From NCBI GenBank assembly GCA_023935145.1, contig CM043705.1, positions 88,260,084-88,324,083 of the forward strand: a stretch of DNA of 64,000 nt. The letters run 5' to 3'. Each line of letters opens with the position of its first letter. Position 1 is the stretch's first letter. The notes beneath the pieces are model-generated. The model was not told the origin of the DNA, did no database searches, and saw nothing but the letters and a program-made list of their open reading frames with translations. Source of the stretch: Bretschneidera sinensis. Its lineage: Eukaryota; Streptophyta; Magnoliopsida; Brassicales; Akaniaceae. A program made the position numbers and the translations under genes. Positions 45,131 to 55,511 of the stretch are shown here, piece by piece.

Positions 45131-46800
45131 TCAACAAATACAAATATTAATTTTTATAAAATTATCTTATCAAATTTATCTTACCTTGTAACAATAAAAA
45201 AAAAAATTCAAACTCAAACACTCAAAACTAAACCTCAATAATTTCGTTAAAAATTTGGATAGTTGAGAAACTCTCCTTACCGAATAATTTTATTCGAAGG
45301 GATTTTCGATGTTCCTTTTTTCGCCCAACTTTCTTTGAATATATCCCATTATTTTAGATCGTATCCATCCACTATAACCAAGCTTGTTTATTACAGTAAA
45401 AGGTGATTAGGATTAATTGATGGTATACGAGCAGTGACAAAAATGAGTTATTCAACTACCTACACGTTAAGGCCTTGCTTGTTTTACTTTTACTTTATTT
45501 TTTGTTTGTTTTTAAAACATTTTGAAATTGTTTTAATTAAAAAAAATTACTCTCAATGTGTACATATATAATCTTTTGATTCATTTGAAAGATATGATGG
45601 GATTAAAAAGTTTTCGTATTTGTTATATTGTCAACATGTGTTTTAATGAAAAAAACAATGATGTTTGATCTCAATTCAATAAAAATCCACATTCCATCAA
45701 TTACTGATGTAAGTCATGTATAAAGTTAAATTGACTTAAATTAAAAATAAAAAACCACTTAAAAATTTCAACAACGAAGTTAAAATTGATTTTTTTCAAA
45801 ATTTTATCACATATTCATCACATACGTGGGAGAGACACAAGTTGTCAGTTAGAAAAAAAAGTTTGTTACACTTACGATGATCACATGACAAATTTTTATT
45901 AATCGTGTCAGAAATCAAGACTACGTTATAACACTTATTAGAGTTGGATTCACGTATTATGAGTTTCGATTCATTTTATCTCTAAGCCATATCAAGTAGC
46001 ACTCAAAATATTTGTCCATCAATAAATGGTTTGGCTTAATATTAAGAGAGATAACAAATTCAAAAAATGAGGTTGGACTAAATTGAAAAATTATATACCC
46101 ATTTAATAAATAGTGAAATTTAACACAATAAAAAAAATAATAACTTATTAATTAGTTAATCCACATCTCACCTATAAATATGCAAATGAATAACATTAAC
46201 ACACCGTCCCTTGACATGAGAAAATTTTACGCATGCCAAGTGTACTGTTTTTTCCCTCCGCATTTAAGTGGAGCATGCTTAATTTCTTTTACAATATTTA
46301 CGTGAATGCAAAAGAAATAAACAATGAATCGATTTTTTTTTCGTAATATCTTATATATTAAAAAACATAAACATTAGATGATAAAGAAAAACTATATTAA
46401 AAATTATAGAAATACTTTAATAATTTGATGCAAATTATAATTAAACCCTACAATATTTTAAGTATAATAATGCATACTTAAATCTCAACTATTATTATTA
46501 GTTAAAATTGATCAAAAAATTATCATAACGATCAATTATCAACAATTGAATCAAACATTCTTTACATACGATTAAATTTGTAATAAACTATAAGATATTT
46601 TTGTAATTTTCTTACAAAAGAATAGTCGATGATCAACGATTAAGTTTACTCTCACATGATATATCGATCATGAAAAATTATTGTCTAACTTAAATTATAA
46701 AAAATAAATGATATAAAAATTTATTTCATCATTAAATTAAAAAAAATATTTTTTTTATTTATTTTTGTTTTTTAATATTAAAATAAATTTTTATATAATG
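45131..46800. other. AT-rich intergenic DNA upstream of the PSMD9-like gene
   Basis: Strongly AT-rich with many short A/T runs. No gene, RNA or bounded repeat recognised. The PSMD9 promoter should lie at the right end, near a GAGAGAGAG leader tract at 47040-47062. Confidence 0.4.
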
Positions 46801-47104
46801 TATAAATCTATCCGGTCCGATATCATATGAAGTGCAAGTATCATTCTTTTCCCATACTCGAATCAAACATTCATTATTCACGCACGATTCACGTGCAAAC
46901 GGATATCGTAATTACAAAACTACCCAAATCTTCCTACAAAAGACCAACGAGCTCCCTTACTCTTCTATTCTTCTCCACCACGCTGACTTCTGCTCCATTA
47001 ATCAAAACGCCCTCTCCAGAGTTCAGTTTCCACAGAGGAAGAGAGAGTAGAGTAGAGAGAGAGCGTTGTTAAGCTCAACCGACTGTGACGAGAAACAAAA
47101 AAAA

Positions 47105-50100
47105 ATGGTGGGCACAAATCTCAAAGCAGAGACAATGGCTCTGATGGAGAAGAAAAGCGCAGTGGAGGCGGAGATGAACTCCATCATCGAGCGCCTCTGC
47201 CAACCGGGAGGCCCTGGACTCTCCGGAAATCTCGTTGATTGCGAGGTATTATAATTACTATTTTTAATTAATCACTTTATTATTAATAATTTGAAAGAAA
47301 ATGAATTCCAGTTGGTACGAGGAAGCCTAGGTATTGTATTCGTGTGTGTATTTAGTTGTGATTGTCTTGAACTTTCCTATATAATTAATGGGTTTTCTTA
47401 AAAAATACTGTATAAATAAATTATCTGGTTACTATTTTCTAGGGGTTTCCTCGAGCAGATATTGACATTCCAGTAGTGAGAGCAGAACGGCATCGTCTTG
47501 CTGGTGAGCTGCTTACTTTATTTATTCATTATATGGTGATTGAATTATGTATTCGAGCATTCAAACGAATAGCGATACATATGCAAACATTTTGTGAAGC
47601 TTAATGTAGTGAAGTGAATATGCGCCCTTGAAATTTTGTTTAAAATGTTGTGTATATTATTGTGGTATTAAGCTTAGTTGCAAACCCATATGTTACAAGT
47701 CTTGGCCTCTTGGGTTCGCTAGTGTCAAGAATGTAACAATGTCACACCATTCACAATCTAGCATCATATTTTTTTTAATAATTTGTCCACAAAATATAGA
47801 GAGTTTCACAAAGGTGCTTATATGTCATGGCGCAGCAGTGGAAATTAGATGCTTAAAGTGAAGTGCACTTTTAAAACTTTGATGATGGTGCTTCAGGTGC
47901 ATTTGTCACATTGTTTATAGGGGAGTAAATTAAACAACCCGGGTGATAAATTGGTGAGAAATTATGATTTTGGAAGTAGCAAGTTCTAAATGATGTCATA
48001 GTTTAGTGTGCCATTGTTAGTTGCGAGGTTTATAAACGGTCAAAAGCTTTTATGCTTTCACTAGTGCAAGTTATATAGATATATTTTTTTTAATACTACA
48101 TGGTTATGCTTATATCATGTACTGTACGAATTATTAGTAATAATTGTAATGGCAGCAGTAGTGGTTCCACATACTTTTGTATACATTCCAATATCTGGTC
48201 CTGCATGACCACAATTTTCTTAACTCTCCCTCCCTCATCTTGGTTTTCTACATCTGTAGAGCTGCGAAATGATCACAAGGAGATAACAAAGAAAGTAAAT
48301 GCAAACATAGAAGTTCTCCATTCAGCTAGGCTTGCTCCTAGATCTTCAGCCTCCAAAGATTCAGGTATGTCACTGAAATATTACTAACATTTTTTAAACT
48401 ATTTAGTTAATCGAATTTTATGTAATTATATCAGCTTCTTTCATAAAAAATGTAATTTTGTCAGCCGCTGGATCCTTATTGGCTTGAAGTTTATGTTAAA
48501 TCCATGCATAATGCTCTTTTTTGGGGATAAATAGTAAATCTATGCATAATTCTTATCATATATTTTTCAGAGAAGTTGATGAAAGACAAAAGATTAAACA
48601 TTGTTTTCCCTTCTGGCTTCTGGGATTGCCATTAACAGAAAAAAAAAGTCTTATGTTTTGCAAGTTGGGGAACAAATGCTTTAAATACTTTTTTTTTTTT
48701 GTAATTTTCTTTTTCCCCTTTATATGTATTCAAAACAATGCAAGCTTGTTCAGTTATAGTTCTCTAGTGGTTTATGTGTACCAGGTATGCTTTTGTACTT
48801 GCAATTATGTGAAGAAGTTTACTTACTTTCCTTTTGAGATGGAGAAGATTCTCTGCAAATCGTCCTTTGATCGACTTCTGCTACACAGAAAACCTGTTCT
48901 TTAAGTTTGTCAATATAATAGTTACGGTTTCCTCCCTCTGTGCGTGTGTGTGTAGGTAATGGGTTTTTCTTTTTCGATAAGTGTATGGGTAGGTAATGAT
49001 GACTAGATTTCAGTTTCAACATCTCTTAAAACTCATTTTTCAGAAGGATCTAACTTATGTTTAGATATTTCTCATAATCACCTTGCTTGCTGTTGATTTT
49101 GGGTTGTTTACTTCTTTCTTTTATAATCTACGGATGAGTTGATATTTCCTCATTTCATGACAACATTGAAGATTAAATGTTTATATTGTAGAAGTATTTT
49201 CTGGGAATAAAATAATTGGCATTTTGTATGCTATTAATTGACTGAATACTTTGCCCCATATGCAAGGTGATGATGGGGCGTCGAATAATCAAAATGCATC
49301 AGCTGCAAATGCTGCTGTATCTCTGTCCTCGCCCAATGTTGTTCCAATGGATTCTTCCAGTGCCATGGATGTGGATGTGATTGCCAGCATACCCTTCGCA
49401 ATGGTTGATGAAATAACTGATGCATCCCCAGCAGCAGGGGATGGTTTACAACTTGGAGATCAGATTGTGAAGTTTGGCAATGTGGAAGCTGGTGATAATT
49501 TGCTGCAAAGGCTTGCTACTGAAGCTCAATCAAATCAGGGTAGAGCAGTTCCCATTGTAATCATGAGGCAAGGTGCACTGATCAATTTAACAGTGACACC
49601 AAGGACTTGGCAAGGCAGAGGTCTACTCGGGTATGCCTGTTTTTTTGCTTGTTCTGCATATTTCTCCATTTAGGCTGAAGCTTAAATCATTTTTTTCCAG
49701 TTCCTTTTAATAACATTTCTCAAACCAATCATTGTTGGATCAATTTACTTTAGATTATTTATGATTTTTCATCAAAATAGATATCTGAAAGGTAGTGATA
49801 ACTCTCTTTCCTCTCTCTGGCAAAAAGAAGGAAAGTAATTCAATAAAATTAACAATGAAAAAGGGGAGAAGAGTGTCCTGTTGCGTCACCATTATTATAG
49901 TTTCTCTGTTGAAGTCAAACAATTGACATAAACGGTGGTAGGGAACAATATTCTGGTATGTAAACCTAGTGCAACTTCTTGGGAGGAACTTGCTTTGTAA
50001 GTATTAAGTTGGACTGGGATTTCCAAGCAAATTGTATGTTATGGTTACTAGAAAACATCATGCTAAAATCCAATGGCCTTTTGACCAACCACAATTGAAC

Positions 50101-53100
50101 AGATTGTTAACAAAAAGAATTGAAAAGAATTATGTATTATTAATCTTCTGAATACAATTCAACAATCATATGTATAGACTTATGAATATCAAACCTAATA
50201 GGACTAAGAGACATAATTAGATAAGATAGATATAAAATAGATAAGATTTAGGAAACCTACTATGACACATAATAGGAAACCTAATTAGGACTCTCAACAT
50301 AAACCTAATTAAGATTCTCAACACTCTCTCTCAAGTTGGTGAATATGCATCCTTCATTCCCAGCTTGCATATAAGTCGTTGGAATGTTTCATTGTTCAGT
50401 CATTTTATAAGTACATCAGCAAATTGATTGTTTGTTGGGACGTACGGTGTGCAGATTAATCCGCTGTCCAATTTCTCTTTTATGAAATGTCTATCTACCT
50501 CAATATGCTTTGTCCGGTCATGTTGAACGAGATTATGAGCGATGTTGATAGCCGACTTGTTGTCACAAAATAGCCTCATAGGTCCATCTCACACCAATTC
50601 CTTTAATCCTGGCAAAACTCCAGTTGGCATATACAGCAATCAAAGTTGCAACCAGTTGTGCAATTATGAAGGCGGAGAGCAATAACAATCCAGGGCATTC
50701 AACAAAGGACCAGCTGCGTGACCGAGTCACAAAAATGAGAGCCTGGCTCACAATACTTGTATATATAAAGCAGCCATCATTTCATGCTCACTAAACCTCA
50801 AATTCTTCACACCAAATTTCTCTGCGAAGAAATCAGAATCATGCATTGCCCAGAAGAATACAACAGTCATCAAAGCCATGTAACCTCCAAGCACGATTCC
50901 AGTAGTGAATATCTCTCGTAGTTTCCAGCTATCAGGCAAGGGAGATGGCTTAACTCGATCCTTTGAAATAGTCATAATGGTACCATCATTTAGAATGGCA
51001 ATAATCAAAACCATGAATGGTGAAAAATCAAACTTCCATATCAAAGCAATAAGCATGAATCCAAACACAATACGAATAGTGATGGAAACTGCGTAGATAA
51101 TATAGTTCTTCATTCTCTGGAAAATAGCTTTGCTAGTCAGCATCGCACTGGTAATAACACTCAACCCAGGTTCTGTGAGAACAATTTCTGAAGCACCTCG
51201 TGCAGCATCCGTAGCATCTGCAACAGCAATACCAATATCTGCCTTCTTCAAAGCGGGAGCGTCGTTAATACCATCTCCCGTCATTCCACAAATGTGCTTC
51301 CTTTCTTGCAACTTCTTCACAATTTTATATTTGTGCTCTGGAAACACGCCAGCAAATCCGTCAGCCTTCTCAATCAACTCTTCTACAGGAAGGGCAGCTA
51401 TGCTTGCATCCTTGTCTTGACCAAGTAAAGAAGCAGATGGGTACATGTTTGTTCCCATTCCAAGTCTGCGGCCAGTCTCCTTTGCAATAGCAAGTTGATC
51501 ACCAGTAATCATCTTGACATTGACACCAAGATTAAGAGCCCTGAGAATGGTTTCTGCCCTATCATGCCTTGGAGGATCAAAAAAAGGTAACAAACCAACA
51601 AACTGCCATGGAGCACCAGGGCTTTCTTTTGTTTTCTCAGGCACTTCATGTCTAGCAACATTCAATGACCTCAACCCACGATCAGCAAACTTATCAATAA
51701 CAGAGTGAACCTTCTTCCTAATGTCTTCCTTGTCATGGCAAAGGTCCAGGATCTGTTCAGGAGCACCTTTGCTTGCCCGGTGCCAGCTGCCATTAGCATC
51801 AATATAAGTCAAAGCAGTTCTCTTGTCCACATGATTGAATGGGAGGAAGTGCATCTCTCTAACACCAGCTCGTGCCTCCTTTGGATCAGCAAGCATTCCA
51901 ACAATAGCAGCATCAATGGCATCCTGATTTTCTGTTCTGGATGCCCTTGCAGCGAGCAGCATAACATGTTCGTTCTCCACACCCTTTGCGAACACCGCAA
52001 TCAAGTTTCTGTCAACACTCAGCTTGTTAAGAGTTAGTGTCCTAGTCTTATCACTGCAGAGGACATCCGTACCAGCCATTTCTTCAATTGCAGTCATACA
52101 CTTGGTGATAGCACCCTGCTGAGACAGCCTGTGAGACTTAATAGCCATTGTCACGGACAAAACTGTGGGCATAGCAATGGGAATACCACCAATCAAGAGA
52201 ACCAAGAGATTGTCAATTCCATCCCTATACTTGCGGTGTTGGATTGCGTACATGACTACGACTTCAATCAGCATACCAATAGCAATGGAACAAATACAGA
52301 AGTTCCCGATGGCTGTGAGCACCTTCTAGAAATGACCAACTTGGTTGGTGCTGTCCACAAGGTGTGCAGCCTTTCCAAAGAAGGTATGGACACCCGTGGC
52401 AATAACAACGGCCTCAATTTCACCTTGTTTGCAAGTTGAACCGTAGAAAATTTCATCCCTTGGATTCTTCGTCACAGGAAGTGATTCTCTAGTGAGTGCA
52501 GACTGATCAACCTTTAATGGGTCACCCTCAAGAAGACGGGCATCAGCGGGGATGATATCTCCCAGTTTGATGCTAATGATGTCTCCAAGAACCAGAATTA
52601 CGGCCTCCTGTTCAGTCCATTTGCCATCCCTAAGAACCTTAGTTGTAGGAGCAAGATCAGCCATAAGAGCAGCAGCAGCATTTCCAGCATTGTTTTCTTC
52701 AATGAAGCTGATAGTAGAGTTGATAACCAACAAACAGACAATACCCACAAAGTCTTGCCAATCTGGGGGCCTCCCGTCTCCATTAGCCAAGGCAATGGCC
52801 ATTATAGCAGGAGCTTCCATGACCCATGAGAGTGCGTTCCACATGAACCCCAAAAACTTGAGTATTTTGCTTTCCTTTTTCTCTTCTAGTTTGTTGGGGC
52901 CAAAAATCTGAAGCCTGTTGGCTCCTTCCTCCCCGCTCAAACCTTCTCTGGTACATTTCAATTGCTCAAAGACTTCTTTGATCGGAATCCGTTCCAGATC
53001 AACAGTCTCGTTCTTGATCTCCTCGAGACTAATACCCCCCATCTCTCTTCACAAAAGTAGTAAACACCACAGCAGCAAATTAAGCAAAGAACAACACAAA

Positions 53101-54189
53101 CAATATGCTGTTTTCTGTTTAAAAAGGGGACTACAATAGCTACCAGCAGATCATAGTACTGAAATTGAGAGCTTCTGATCGAGAAGGCAAGATTAGAGGA
53201 AGAAAAAATTAGCGATAAAGGCCAGAGGTATGATTGGTTATGAAGGCCAAAACAGATATGGTCGGCTATGAAGGCCAAAACAGATGAAGCGATGAAGGCT
53301 TTGAAAGGCAAGATTAGAGGGAAGAAAAAATTGGTGATAAAGGCCAGAGGTATGGTCGGCTATGAAGGCCAAAACAGATATGGTCGGCACCTAATTAGGA
53401 CTCTCAACACAGATGGACCATCTTGGAGCAGCTTCTAGCTTTTAATCGTCTGTTGCTTCTCTTCCATTTCTCTTAACCTTCTTCTATCTGTTATGTTGCT
53501 GATCATAATTTTTTGAGTTTATCACGTTGGCGTTTTGACCAAGTACATTGCAAGTATTCCAGTTTAACGGATGCATCGTCTTGGACCGATTTCTTGCTGT
53601 TTACAGATTCTTGCTGTTTACAGCTGTTGTTTCTCTATTGATCATCAAGGGCCTACTGTTACTTACCTAAAAAGATTAAGGGACTATTATTATGTTAGTG
53701 TTTAAGAGCCCCCTGGGGACTAAATCTTTTAGAATTACTGTTGACCATTATCAGGTATTCAAACGTGAGGACCACGATTACAAATTCACTTGAGTTAAGC
53801 ACTATCTGCATTAGTTAAGCTTCATATGGATCTTATGGAGCAAAAGTGATTTGTTCAAGGTTTTCATTATGATTTCTGTAGAAAATGATACTTGATTGTG
53901 GGTCTAGTTGGTGTGGAACTGATCTAAGATCTTACATTTCTTTTAACATTTTTTACGTTTCTTTTACACCTCCTTCCTCCTTATGAGCAACCAACTGGTG
54001 CATGAAGGAAAAAACTGTTTTTCGTTTAGTTTTAGCTGGGATATGTATAAAATTTCTGTAGTTAAATCCTTGCTCTGGATATGTGTGAAGATAAATTGTT
54101 TCTTGTAAGCGTGTGCTGCTGCTTGTTGCTCATAAATTTTGCTTATGGTTCTGTTGAATGATTGCAGATGCCATTTTCGGATGCTATAG
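47105..54189 (+). CDS. PSMD9: 26S proteasome non-ATPase regulatory subunit 9 (PSMD9/Nas2-like), spliced
   Basis: Exons: 47105-47245, 47443-47503, 48260-48364, 49267-49630, 54168-54189. They total 693 nt, giving 230 aa. Family members are PDZ-domain chaperones that bind Rpt5 during assembly of the 19S base; in animals PSMD9 is also called p27 or Bridge-1. The start ATG at 47105 gives [17 protein letters not shown], a predicted coiled coil with [19 protein letters not shown] and [15 protein letters not shown]. Then comes an Ala/Ser-rich linker and a PDZ domain (about residues 130-215) with [21 protein letters not shown] and [17 protein letters not shown]. The last exon encodes only the end, CHFRML, which is conserved in plant homologues. 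The 4.5-kb last intron (49631-54167) hosts the antisense chimeric retroelement. An in-frame open stretch extends upstream of the ATG but has no earlier ATG. Confidence 0.92.
48421..48465 (+). mobile_element. tail-only retro-insertion, PSMD9 intron 3
   Basis: Repeats TGTAATTATATCAGC (48421-48435) and TGTAATTTTGTCAGC (48451-48465), two mismatches, flank TTCTTTCATAAAAAA, which is a T/A tail like the LINE terminus. The short insert makes chance duplication possible. Confidence 0.5.
48497..48550 (-). mobile_element. tail-only retro-insertion, antisense, PSMD9 intron 3
   Basis: Repeats TAAATC(C/T)ATGCATAAT at 48497-48512 and 48535-48550 (one mismatch) flank 22 bp containing TTTTTTGGGGATAAATAG. The complement, CTATTTATCCCCAAAAAA, is a diverged version of the TTATCAAAAAA tail. 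Confidence 0.6.
48952..48998 (-). mobile_element. possible tail-only retro-insertion, antisense
   Basis: GTAGGTAATG at 48952-48961 and 48989-48998 flanks TTTTTCTTTTTCGATAAGTG-like sequence, the antisense form of CACTTATCGAAAAAG. The repeat is only 10 bp and borders a (GT)n run, so this is the weakest member of the set. Confidence 0.35.
50105..50323 (-). repeat. 3' LTR of the chimeric copia element
   Basis: On the minus strand it starts TGTTGAGAATCTTAATTAGG directly after the purine tract and ends TTTTTGTTAACA. The starting motif recurs 24 nt inside (TGTTGAGAGTCCTAATTAGG), and that inner copy is the one identical to the 5' terminal remnant at 53389-53409. Confidence 0.8.
50335..50590 (-). pseudogene. 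C-terminal fragment of Ty1/copia RNase H
   Basis: The minus strand encodes [43 protein letters not shown], an in-frame TGA, then [13 protein letters not shown] and a stop, directly before the polypurine tract. DNKSA and the [11 protein letters not shown] block are diagnostic for copia RNase H. Only about the last 85 residues are present. Confidence 0.9.
50593..53042 (-). pseudogene. captured, decayed plasma-membrane H+-ATPase cDNA (P3A ATPase)
   Basis: Reads [17 protein letters not shown] from 53042 and follows the plant PMA/AHA sequence without any intron to about residue 817 ([12 protein letters not shown]), where copia sequence takes over. The last membrane helix and the autoinhibitory C-terminal domain are absent. 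Lesions: a nonsense change at 52326-52328 (TAG within VGHF*KVLTAIG, where the family has Gln), and a small deletion near 50758 that shifts the frame just before [13 protein letters not shown]. Key motifs are altered: the actuator TGES reads TRES, and the phosphorylation motif DKTGT reads [13 protein letters not shown] is intact. It cannot encode an active pump. Closest by eye to subfamily II (PMA4-like) ATPases. Confidence 0.92.
53182..53395 (-). repeat. about 120-bp tandem duplication in the leader of the chimeric element
   Basis: The + strand blocks GGCAAGATTAGAGG(G)AAGAA, then GATAAAGGCCAGAGGTATG, recur about 120 bp apart (from 53184 and 53305). TATGAAGGCCAAAACAGAT occurs three times. The region lies between the 21-nt LTR start and the ATPase leader, so it belongs to neither recognisable parent. 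Confidence 0.8.
53389..53409 (-). repeat. 21-nt remnant of the 5' LTR
   Basis: On the minus strand, TGTTGAGAGTCCTAATTAGG plus T, after which similarity to the 3' LTR stops. Adjacent to the CAGAT duplication at 53410-53414. Confidence 0.75.
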
Positions 54190-54839
54190 CTGTTTCTGTT
54201 TTTACAATTCATCATGTGGACAACGTGATTAAGTTGTTGGTTTTATTTCGGTCAGTTGCAAGGCAATTCTCAGATAAGCATGTTCCCATTAAATTTACTG
54301 TTATTTATTGGGATTGATCTATTATACTTTTCTTTCTTTATAAATACATTAGCATATTTGGATGATTTAGCTGATCATGTTCATTTTATGACGTTATTGT
54401 GTTCTAGATTCTTAGTCCACGCTCATGAATGTCTGCACCTATGCTCTATCTGAAACTCTCTTTTTTGTTTATAATTTCTGTGGGATGGGGAGGGGGAATA
54501 GGTCGATTTCATATGTTTTGCGTAGCATTTTATGGTAAAACCTCAAAATCAAATGTGGGGCTTCTAAAGAAATGGCAGTGTTTGACCAATGACTGTGATT
54601 AAGAGAAAAAAACAAAAGGCATTAGATTTTTTCCTCTTGGAAAAAGTGGCTTCTCTTGCAACCTTATCCTTGTTATTGTTAGGCTCAAAAAACAGAAATT
54701 TTGGGTGGTATTTTCTTTTCACTCTTCTTTAGCTAAAAAGTCTTCTCCAGCTTGATTTCCAATCAAATCCTATAAGTTATGTGTAAAATTCAGATTAATT
54801 AGGTAAGTAGGGGGGAGATAGAGAGAGAGAGATATAACG

Positions 54840-54896
54840 GAAATGACTGATTTTTTTATTTTTTATTTTTTTTAATAAGAACAGAAATGACCGATT
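54840..54896 (-). mobile_element. tail-only retro-insertion, antisense
   Basis: Repeats GAAATGA(C)TGATT / GAAATGACCGATT at 54840-54852 and 54884-54896 (one mismatch, 13 bp) flank 31 bp of TTTTTTATTTTTT... ending TTTAATAAGAAC. The complement is a GTTCTTATTAAAAAAAA tail. Confidence 0.55.
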
Positions 54897-54943
54897 ATCT
54901 TTAGGATTTGGTAGTTCGTTCAAGTCTAAGGATTCTCTTTCCA

Positions 54944-55511
54944 TTATTTGTTAGGGGTGTATACGGATTGTGTTAGCTCGGGCTAGAGGTCAACTCAAAA
55001 ATTCATAACATAATTTTTTCAGCCTTAACTCACCTCAACTTATGACGAGTTACATAAATCTCAACCTTAACTCAAATCATGAAAAACCAGATTGGGTTCG
55101 AGTTAGCTTGTAAAATCAAAATTAGGCTCCACTAGTTTGGATAATATTGGGTGGATTAGATTCTTAAAGGTCTACAAATCTAACACAAATTCAAATTGCT
55201 ACTTTGTACCCAAAAAAAAATTCAAATCACCACTAATAATATTACAAATAGAATTTTAAAAGTATCAAATTAACATAATTAAATTTTAATATCTCTTGAA
55301 CTTCAAATATTAAAGGACTAATAATCCTATGCAAATTCAAATCACTCCTAGTAATATTGTTATAGAATTAAATTCGGGCGTAGGGTTGGAGCCTTAACCC
55401 AATCCAATTTTGATTCAGGTTGAGATTTCCAATCTAAACTCAATTCAATCTTTAGAAAAATCTTAACTCTAGGTTGAGTTAGCTTGCCTAAGTTGTATCC
55501 CTATTATTTGC
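54944..55511. mobile_element. probable hAT-like MITE
   Basis: TTATTTG(T/C) occurs at 54944-54951 and 55504-55511. The enclosed 552 bp starts TAGGGGTGTATAC and ends GTATCCCTA, whose complement is TAGGGATAC. TAGGGGTGT starts with 8-bp duplications are common for plant hAT MITEs. The interior has degenerate repeats of CTCAAC and TCAAATCAC/CAAATTGC. Located just 3' of the PSMD9 gene. Confidence 0.6.

Larger units (their letters stand above)
50105..53409 (-). mobile_element. chimeric Ty1/copia-derived LTR element carrying a captured H+-ATPase cDNA
   Basis: The element is bounded by TG (50105) and CA on the + strand and flanked by CAGAT on both sides (50100-50104 and 53410-53414), the 5-bp duplication typical of LTR-retroelement integration. 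Read on the minus strand it contains: a 21-nt LTR start (53389-53409), about 345 nt of leader with an internal duplication, plasma-membrane H+-ATPase codons 1 to about 817 without introns (53042-50593), a join, the end of copia RNase H (about 50590-50335), the purine tract GAGAGAGAG and a 219-nt 3' LTR (50105-50323). It sits antisense in the last PSMD9 intron. No gag, protease, integrase or reverse transcriptase is present, so it moved by proteins supplied in trans. Maize Bs1 is an established precedent for H+-ATPase capture by an LTR element. Confidence 0.88.

Noticed and set aside
44924..45241. 105-codon ORF on +
   Set aside because: Low-complexity T/S/N-rich composition, lies in an LTR-like block, no start context or conserved motif.
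50748..53042. Plasma-membrane H+-ATPase as a functional minus-strand gene
   Set aside because: It has an internal TAG, a frame shift, altered TGES and DKTGT motifs, no introns, no C-terminal domain, and lies inside a retroelement with target-site duplications.
53182..53395. Spaced repeats resembling a CRISPR-like array
   Set aside because: Three irregular copies from a 120-bp duplication in a plant retroelement; no regular spacers, and the host is a eukaryote.
55187..55240. Tail-only insertion at TTTGTACCCAAAAAAAAA between AATTCAAAT copies
   Set aside because: AATTCAAATCAC-like words recur several times within this MITE, so the flanking match is expected without insertion.
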